33,830 nt of DNA. Source: a virus. The notes beneath the pieces are model-generated. The model was not told where the DNA came from. It searched no databases and saw only the letters and a program-made list of their open reading frames with translations. The DNA is taken from positions 1 through 33,830 of IMG/VR virus record IMGVR_UViG_3300046656_000307. The stretch is one strand, 5' to 3'. The number at the start of each line of letters is the position of its first letter. The stretch's first letter is position 1. Below are positions 28,512 through 33,830 of this stretch, in pieces. A program made the translations under genes and the position numbers.

Positions 28512-29537
28512 TCATCCTGGAATCAGGAAGTAACCGCCAGAGTCGACTACGAGGTTGCCGAGATAGTCGGCTAGTAGCACGTCTGCAGTCGGATGGTATT
28601 CGTTTTTGCGCTCAAACTCAGGCCGCGAGTGCGCTTGTTTGATCGCCGTCAGTCTGCACTCGAGAATCGGATCAACGTATCCAATCGACGCCCCCCATGC
28701 GAGCACGGCGAATGGTGACGCGCCGTTGATGCCGACGATCGCTTTGTACGTCGCTGAGTCGCTCTGATAACGAATCGTGTATTTTTGCCAAACGTTGTCG
28801 ACCAGCACAGTCGTGGCCTGCGACGTAACTGAACCCTTGAGCGTAAGCACGACGCTTACGATTCCAGATTCAGACTTGAGCCAAACGCTGAATTGCGATT
28901 GGACGGTCGGCACGCCGCCTGCTGTGATCGAGTAAGAACGTGAGGCCACGGCCGCGGCGTATGTAATGCGGTCCGCATCGAGCACTCCGCTGGGTCCCGT
29001 TGCTACGTCCGCAGCGATGGCAGCCGTACTAACTTCGTTCGCCCATCCACTAGAGAAATTGTTAGGCAGAGTGACCAGATTTGTTTGATAGTCGACTGTG
29101 TAAACGAAGGCCCATTGCTCGTTATAAGCAGGGTCTCCAGCGGCGCCAACACCAGCGACGAACGGCTCATACGGACGCGTAATCACCTGCGTACCAGCGT
29201 GGCCTAGGGCTACCGCAATCGCCTCGTAATCAGCGTTGTTGTGGCCTCCGAACGAAAGTAGGCGAGCTGCGATTGCGGCTTGTCTGCCAGCAGTAGTTGT
29301 TGGAATGGCCGTGCACGAGTCGGGAAGCCCGAGGATGAATTCCCATTCATCCAGCATCTCATCAGCGGTCGTCGGATTGGCCTCAAGCAGTGCCTGTTCA
29401 GCGCGCGCTTGCACGCGCGCGTATTCAGGCGCGAGTCCGCTGATAAACTTCGTGAGAACCGACGCTCGGTCTTTCGACCATGCTTTGCCAGGTGGCAAAA
29501 ACGCCGACATTTGAGCAGCGAAATCATCAGCAGTCAT
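28512..29537 (-). CDS. Mu gp48/YmfQ-like baseplate protein with inserted beta domain, 341 aa
   Basis: N-terminal residues 1-130 are gp48/YmfQ-like (FLPPGKAWSKDRASVLTKFI, RVQARAEQALLEANPTTADE, LDEWEFILGLPDS, QAAIAARLLSFGG, then DYEAIAVALGH). The C-terminal ECRLTAIKQAHSRPEFE is the family's usual ending. Between them (about 150-300) lies an extra beta-rich stretch, TNLVTLPNNFSSGWANEVS and VASRSYSITAGGVPTVQSQF onwards, with no counterpart in the usual ~190-residue family members. It looks like a carbohydrate-binding module. It overlaps the gp47 gene by four bases. Confidence 0.82.
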   Translation of the reverse strand: MTADDFAAQMSAFLPPGKAWSKDRASVLTKFISGLAPEYARVQARAEQALLEANPTTADEMLDEWEFILGLPDSCTAIPTTTAGRQAAIAARLLSFGGHNNADYEAIAVALGHAGTQVITRPYEPFVAGVGAAGDPAYNEQWAFVYTVDYQTNLVTLPNNFSSGWANEVSTAAIAADVATGPSGVLDADRITYAAAVASRSYSITAGGVPTVQSQFSVWLKSESGIVSVVLTLKGSVTSQATTVLVDNVWQKYTIRYQSDSATYKAIVGINGASPFAVLAWGASIGYVDPILECRLTAIKQAHSRPEFERKNEYHPTADVLLADYLGNLVVDSGGYFLIPG

Positions 29538-30604
29538 GTCATCGCGCTATACACTGGAGTGCCAAGTACGATCAAGCTGCCGTAGGGAATCACCACGTCA
29601 TCGCCAGGAGATGTCAGGTTATGGTCAATCTCGCCGGCCGCGCTGCTGATAGCCTCGTTCAGTTGAGACCACAGTAATGTCATCCCAGCAGGCGTAGCCA
29701 CTGTCAGGATGTGCGCCTCCAGTGCAGCGGTGACAGCGGCTTGAACGGTAGGTGTATTGGGCGACAGCTGAATCGCTGGGTCGATCTCATACAACGTTGG
29801 CAGCGGCAGCAACAGCGTTGACGTTGCAGGTTTGCGACCAGGTTGATCGACGTACGTAAGTACTTCCGTGATTTTCGCGGCCGTCAACGTAATCGGAGTG
29901 CCAGCGTCGTTCACCGCGAACACAGTCACCAGACCAGGTCCTGGAGTGGTATCGAATTCCCACGCGCGAGTGATGCCACCTGTCTCCATGACCCAGTCGC
30001 GAAAGTCGCCCTTCGCGCCGCCTTCGACCGGGTCTTGCCGGCGCGACAAAACGCGATCGAGATACGCGTCGATCGTTTCCTGATCTGAGCCTGTAACCGT
30101 TGTCGAAGCGACCACGCCATCGTTGTCCAAGCCGGCGATAGGCGCATCGATGAGCAACTCGGTTCCATCGTCGCAGTTGCTATCGCCGTCTGCCACTTCA
30201 GCGGTGATGGCCAGCGTTGCCACTCCGGCCGCGATCGTGCCATCTACGTCGACGGTGTATCGAGCGCCATCAGCGCGAACCCAAACCGTCGTGTCCGGAA
30301 TGATGGTGCCGTTTGTGCCAGTCACATCGAGCGTAAGCTGAGCGTTGACGGCCGCGTTTCGAAACACGCCGTAAGGTTCACCGTGGATTTTTTCCACGTT
30401 CACATCGTCGGCCGTGCGCGGGTCGAGCTGCAACGTCACCCAGTCAAGATGGCCGTGCAGATGGTGCGACGTGCCTGTGACAGCTTCGCCAGCGGCGCGT
30501 TCTGTAGACCTGCGAAAGAACGCAGCAGTGCCTTCGAGCGCGCCTTGGATGTCTGTTTTTACGCGCGCTCGAATCTGAGCGAACGTGGGCCTAGTGAACG
30601 GCAA
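29534..30604 (-). CDS. Mu gp47-like baseplate J protein, 356 aa
   Basis: This is a baseplate wedge-type (P2 gpJ/Mu gp47) protein. It opens FTRPTFAQIRARVKTDIQGA and contains GVFRNAAVNAQLTLDVTGTN, SDQETIDAYLDRVLSRRQDP, then GGAKGDFRDWVMETGGITRAW, the G-D-Y-x-x-W-x-L region of the family. AAVTAALEAHILTVATPAGM ends the second domain. Length and order (after gp46, before gp48) match Mu. The start at 30604 overlaps the gp46 gene by 14 bases. Confidence 0.92.
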   Translation of the reverse strand: MPFTRPTFAQIRARVKTDIQGALEGTAAFFRRSTERAAGEAVTGTSHHLHGHLDWVTLQLDPRTADDVNVEKIHGEPYGVFRNAAVNAQLTLDVTGTNGTIIPDTTVWVRADGARYTVDVDGTIAAGVATLAITAEVADGDSNCDDGTELLIDAPIAGLDNDGVVASTTVTGSDQETIDAYLDRVLSRRQDPVEGGAKGDFRDWVMETGGITRAWEFDTTPGPGLVTVFAVNDAGTPITLTAAKITEVLTYVDQPGRKPATSTLLLPLPTLYEIDPAIQLSPNTPTVQAAVTAALEAHILTVATPAGMTLLWSQLNEAISSAAGEIDHNLTSPGDDVVIPYGSLIVLGTPVYSAMT

Positions 30605-31046
30605 AGTATAGCTCCCACGTTTGCGTGTAGGGTGAGTTCGGTTGGTTTGTTTTGTAGACTTGCGCGGTCAAGTTGGCGCCATCGTCGCCATTGCGTTCGC
30701 ACGTGATAACCACGCGATCGGCGACCGCGTCGGTGACCAGCCAAGCTGTAGCGTCTTCTGCGTAGCCTTTGATCTTGGCAAGAGACGCATCGGAAAGCGT
30801 CTCGTATTCAGTGACCGTCCAAATCAGAGAGCCAATCGAAAGCGTAGGCTCGTCTTCGTCGAACTTGTCTGCCCAGAATCCGCGCCTATCTTCGCCAAGT
30901 GGAACCAAGTCAGTAGGCGCTTGAGCGTCCGTGAACAGCGAGATGGTCAGCACAGTTTCGAGCCCGTCGTCATCAACAAGACTGCCGTCGTCTTCCTGTG
31001 AAAGGTCGCCTTCGAACGTTGGTCCAGTCAGCACGAGTCGCAGCAT
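30591..31046 (-). CDS. Mu gp46-like baseplate protein, 151 aa
   Basis: The segment DGLETVLTISLFTDAQAPTD, followed by GEDRRGFWADKFDEDEPTLS and IGSLIWTV is the recognisable core of phage GP46 (Mu) proteins. The C-terminal half has AKIKGYAEDATAWLVTDAVA, also typical. They form part of the baseplate with gp45, gp47 and gp48. ATG 31046 shares bases with the upstream stop (TAATG). Confidence 0.88.
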   Translation of the reverse strand: MLRLVLTGPTFEGDLSQEDDGSLVDDDGLETVLTISLFTDAQAPTDLVPLGEDRRGFWADKFDEDEPTLSIGSLIWTVTEYETLSDASLAKIKGYAEDATAWLVTDAVADRVVITCERNGDDGANLTAQVYKTNQPNSPYTQTWELYFAVH

Positions 31047-31660
31047 TATGACCCCTTGATGACGGTTGATTGCACAGTGCCAAGCGCTGTCGAGAACGCT
31101 GTAGCTGCGGCCGAAAGCGTCGCCCCGGCCGGCGCCAACAATGGCAATGCAGTGCCAGCCGCAGCTGCGTAAGCGCTCACAGCAGCAACGAACGTGTTGA
31201 GCGCAGCAACGAACGTTAGCCCGCGTAGAACCGGCTCGGCGCCAGTCCCAACCTTCAGTGCAGCACCAGGCGCGAGAGCAATCGCGACATCGCCATTGGC
31301 CGCAATCTTGAGCACGGTCTGAGTGGTCGCGCTGTCATTGAATATGGCAGTTTCACCACCCGCGAGGCCCTTCGGTCTATGCCGTCGATCGCTTACGCAT
31401 ATAACGACGCCGTCACCGCGATTGCCGCCGACTGACAGGAAGATGCCCTCTGCACCTGGCAGCGGCACGTGGGTCATTCCGCCCGGCTGCATGTGCGCGT
31501 AGTCGTCGACCTCATCGAGCATCATGGTGCTCTTGAGAGACTGGATGCCTACCGTATCCTTGATCGCGTTCACAATGGCGCGGCTGACAGCAAGCTTCGC
31601 GCGCGCCTCGATTGGAGCGATCATGCGGCGAATCTCTCGATACAGCTCACGGTCGATCAT
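31046..31660 (-). CDS. Mu gp45-like baseplate spike / assembly protein, 204 aa
   Basis: The family (Mu gp45, P2 gpV relatives) makes the central spike. Here the core PGAEGIFLSVGGNRGDGVVI followed by DRRHRPKGLAGGETAIF matches its OB-fold and conserved G-E-x-x-x-F/Y segment. A beta-helical stretch KIAANGDVAIALAPGAALKV follows, then an Ala-rich C-terminus with repeated ALNTFVAAVSAYAAAAGTAL segments. ATG 31660 overlaps the gp44 stop (ATGA). Confidence 0.88.
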   Translation of the reverse strand: MIDRELYREIRRMIAPIEARAKLAVSRAIVNAIKDTVGIQSLKSTMMLDEVDDYAHMQPGGMTHVPLPGAEGIFLSVGGNRGDGVVICVSDRRHRPKGLAGGETAIFNDSATTQTVLKIAANGDVAIALAPGAALKVGTGAEPVLRGLTFVAALNTFVAAVSAYAAAAGTALPLLAPAGATLSAAATAFSTALGTVQSTVIKGS

Positions 31661-32799
31661 TCGTCGTCATCCTGGCGCGGAAGTTTCACAACCTTGCTCG
31701 GCGAAAACGCGCTCGCATCAACTAGCTCAAGCTGCGCCGTGTAGCTGCTGTTATCGATCGACAGCTCGATCGAGCAAAGTAACTTCTCACTGTCTACGCC
31801 GCACCAGTGGTCTGTGATTTTCACGAGCGTGTTTGTTTCCCATGGAACGCCAGCGCTGTTGAGCCAGCCTTCCAAGGTATAACGGTGACGCACTGCGCGC
31901 CCAGCACGCACGTTGCGCTCCCATATTGCGCGCGCTCCCAAGTCCTCGTTGTTGCCTTGGTGCTGGCCGATGATCATGCATGGCCGGTAACGTGGGACCG
32001 CGTCGTCTTGCACGGATCCATCGAGCTCACTGGCCTTCACACCGTTGACCGTGTCGTCGGCGAATGTCTGACCGCGAAACAGATAGTCGCTGAAACGCCC
32101 GCGAAGACTCGATTGCTTCGATCCCTCGATCACGTTCGCGCCAAGTTCAATTACGGCTCCGCTCGAGATGCCGCTCGATCGAACGAAGGCGATGTCTCCA
32201 TCTGGCGTGGAGATTGGAATGGCGCCACGAAGCTCTGCCGCGCGAGAGAGCGCGTCGAACACAGTCTCCCCTGGCTCAATACGGAAGCGTTTGAACGGTT
32301 GGCTGGTTACGTCGACACCGGACACTAGGCACTGGATGCCGAACGGCGAGCAAAGGTCGCCAGCGATTTGCGCAAGCGTCGCATTTTCCCACAAGAACCG
32401 GTTCTTGTTGACCTTCTTTTTCTTGTCGGCTCGCTGATGCGTGGTGGTGCCGCGAAAGGCCATGCAGTCGCAAAGGTCACCAGCCTTGCTGCGACCTGAC
32501 ACAGACAGACGAGCAGATGTTGCCGTGTAGTTGAATCCATAATCGTCTAGGTAGCCAGTGATGACAACCTGGCCGTCGACAACGATTTCGCAAAGGTCAG
32601 CCGTCGTCAGAGTCGAGGCGGCACGCTTTACGAAGTCGGCAGTCACGCCGTCTAGCTGCGAAGAGCCACGATCGTCAAGCCACTGACTGCTGAGCTCCAT
32701 AGAGAACTCGTCTGCCAGCTGGTCAAGGCTCTTGCGAATCGTTACCGAAGTCCATCCTTCGATCTCGGTATCGCCAACGCGAAGCAATACCTCATGCAT
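31657..32799 (-). CDS. Mu gp44-like baseplate hub protein (P2 gpD family), 380 aa
   Basis: The start HEVLLRVGDTEIEGWTSVTI, then RKSLDQLADEFSMELSSQWL is the first domain of Mu gp44/P2 gpD-like hubs. It continues with DGQVVITGYLDDYGFNYTAT and the SGRSKAGDLCDCMAF segment. Middle and end have GRFSDYLFRGQTF and RAGRAVRHRYTLEGWLNSAG, again family features. Hub proteins carry the spike (gp45) and join the tube to the baseplate. ATG 32799 overlaps gp43 by eight bases. Confidence 0.92.
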   Translation of the reverse strand: MHEVLLRVGDTEIEGWTSVTIRKSLDQLADEFSMELSSQWLDDRGSSQLDGVTADFVKRAASTLTTADLCEIVVDGQVVITGYLDDYGFNYTATSARLSVSGRSKAGDLCDCMAFRGTTTHQRADKKKKVNKNRFLWENATLAQIAGDLCSPFGIQCLVSGVDVTSQPFKRFRIEPGETVFDALSRAAELRGAIPISTPDGDIAFVRSSGISSGAVIELGANVIEGSKQSSLRGRFSDYLFRGQTFADDTVNGVKASELDGSVQDDAVPRYRPCMIIGQHQGNNEDLGARAIWERNVRAGRAVRHRYTLEGWLNSAGVPWETNTLVKITDHWCGVDSEKLLCSIELSIDNSSYTAQLELVDASAFSPSKVVKLPRQDDDE

Positions 32800-33830
32800 C
32801 GGCGAGCACCTTCAGCACGACACCGCCGGCCACAAAACCCGGGTTCTTGATGTTGTTTCGAGCGATGATTTCTTCGCATCGGCGCGCGTCGCCGTGAACG
32901 CGATGCGCGATCAGCAAAGCTGGCAACGTGCGAACCGGCGTGTAGTCAACAACACCCGGCAGGTCGCCAGCAACTCGCGACAGAAACTTGCCTAGCTCCA
33001 CGCGCGTGTCGGTGAGTGCTGCGTATAAATCATCATCGTCTGCCACTTCAGCAAGGCTTGCTAGTTGCGCTGACAGGTCAGAGCTCGCGGCCTGCGCAGA
33101 GTCGCGCGAGTCATACGGCATATCCACCGCTGCGCGCGCCGCTTCGATCGCCGCTGCCTGCCCGATCAGCGCCCCGATGACCAGCTCGTTTTGATTCGCT
33201 CCAGCGTTGAGCGCGCCTACTTGGTTACGTGTTTGGCGGTTGAGACCAATCACTTTGCGCGCTGCAATCTGCGCAGCGGCAGCCTTTTCGAACGGCTGCC
33301 TCAGGTCATCGCGTAGCGCGATCCCTGCTTGCGAGATGACGCCAAAAATGGCCTCGACGATCGAATATAAACCATCGGCCAATTCGTCAACACGCTGAGG
33401 CGTAGCGATGAGAATCGCGAGGTTGTTGCCGAACGATTGTATTTGCCCAGCGATAACCGTAGGCGTAGCGAGTGCTCCGGACACGCGCCCATTCACTTCG
33501 ACCAATGCACTGTTGGCGTATTGGATGGTCTCGAGAATGTTCGCGCGCACGTCCTCGAATCCGCTCGTGTCCAACTTGGCAACGAACGAAGCGAGTGAGA
33601 ACTTCTTCGCACGCGCCGCCGCAGCCTTCGTGGTAGCCAGACCGTTGCTGACTGCGCGCGGATTCTTCTGAGCTCCGCTTCGAACGAACGGGATCGTGAA
33701 CGTGGCCTTGCCGCCATCGTCTTGCGACTGGACAACGCTCCAAGTTTTCCCCGGCTCAACCTCGACCTGCATCGCTCCGTAGAACCGATGGATGAGTTGG
33801 CCAGGTCCTTTGATTTTGAGCACGCGGATG
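32792..33830 (-). CDS. DNA circularisation protein N / Mu gp43-like, partial
   Basis: The gene is cut by the window edge: the frame stays open to 33830, and a GTG at 33823 is most likely an internal codon. The visible part starts with IKGPGQLIHRFYGAMQVEVE and GGKATFTIPFVRSGAQKNPR, corresponding to about residue 70-110 of the family. Helical segments then contain DDLRQPFEKAAAAQIAARKV and RTLPALLIAHRVHGDARRCE, the latter with the LAxRxYGDAxRxxEIxxRN pattern of gp43. Function in Mu-like phages is tail/DNA-injection related; older annotations call it DNA circularisation. Confidence 0.85.
   Translation of the reverse strand, partial: IRVLKIKGPGQLIHRFYGAMQVEVEPGKTWSVVQSQDDGGKATFTIPFVRSGAQKNPRAVSNGLATTKAAAARAKKFSLASFVAKLDTSGFEDVRANILETIQYANSALVEVNGRVSGALATPTVIAGQIQSFGNNLAILIATPQRVDELADGLYSIVEAIFGVISQAGIALRDDLRQPFEKAAAAQIAARKVIGLNRQTRNQVGALNAGANQNELVIGALIGQAAAIEAARAAVDMPYDSRDSAQAASSDLSAQLASLAEVADDDDLYAALTDTRVELGKFLSRVAGDLPGVVDYTPVRTLPALLIAHRVHGDARRCEEIIARNNIKNPGFVAGGVVLKVLADA

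Noticed and set aside
1-33830. tRNA, integrase, terminase, transposase or insertion sequence
   Set aside because: I searched by eye for characteristic motifs and found none; absence of tRNA genes cannot be proven without a covariance-model search.

Overview
The window is part of the genome of a tailed phage or prophage with a Mu-like contractile tail. The evidence is a replication module, a RecT/YqaJ recombination module, many tiny overlapping accessory genes, and a baseplate gene order matching Mu gp43 to gp48. The DNA is GC-rich by eye, with many GTG starts and Shine-Dalgarno sites of the GGAG type. A lipoprotein with a classic lipobox and the Mu-type tail fit a Gram-negative host, but nothing here names it. 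No terminase, portal, capsid, integrase or recognisable endolysin is present. Head genes probably lie beyond the right edge, upstream of the leftward tail operon, which is cut at base 33830.

Layout. (1) 64-12202, leftward: an XRE-type regulator (11996-12202) leads a chain holding an SNF2-type helicase, a MazG-like protein, a DUF3310-like protein, an SPPY-type DNA methyltransferase and a phage DnaN sliding clamp. After a 195-base gap come small genes, an HTH protein, a replication initiator with a phased repeat cluster inside it (candidate origin), a DnaG-like primase, a DnaB-like helicase, a sigma-region-4-like protein, a C5-methyltransferase-like protein and a RusA-like resolvase. (2) 12321-21828, rightward: small genes, YqaJ exonuclease, RecT, a cold-shock protein, then about 20 mostly unrecognised small genes, including Zn-ribbon, ribbon-helix-helix and TPR proteins. 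(3) 21822-33830, leftward: DNA circularisation protein, baseplate gp44 to gp48 homologues, tail fibre and lectin-like proteins, membrane/coiled-coil proteins, a putative caspase/CHAT-like protein, and a lipoprotein with HEAAH.

How it fits together. The phage carries its own initiator, helicase, primase, clamp, resolvase and annealase/exonuclease pair, so it may assemble much of its own replisome while borrowing the host polymerase. Nearly all genes overlap by 1, 4 or 8 bases (ATGA, GTGA, TGATG), so translational coupling is pervasive and intergenic DNA is scarce. Each of the three largest gaps (7059-7253, 12203-12320, 18113-18200) carries one copy of a near-palindromic site of the form ATCGTGCGYACGAT, which suggests one regulator controls all three transcription units. 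The gap between the divergent early operons also holds two abutting perfect 12-bp palindromes.

The items most worth following are the helically phased GTGACG array in the initiator gene, the shared 14-bp operator, the phage clamp next to a methyltransferase that ends in a clamp-binding-like QTDMF motif, and the His-Cys caspase/CHAT-like protein near the lysis-like genes.
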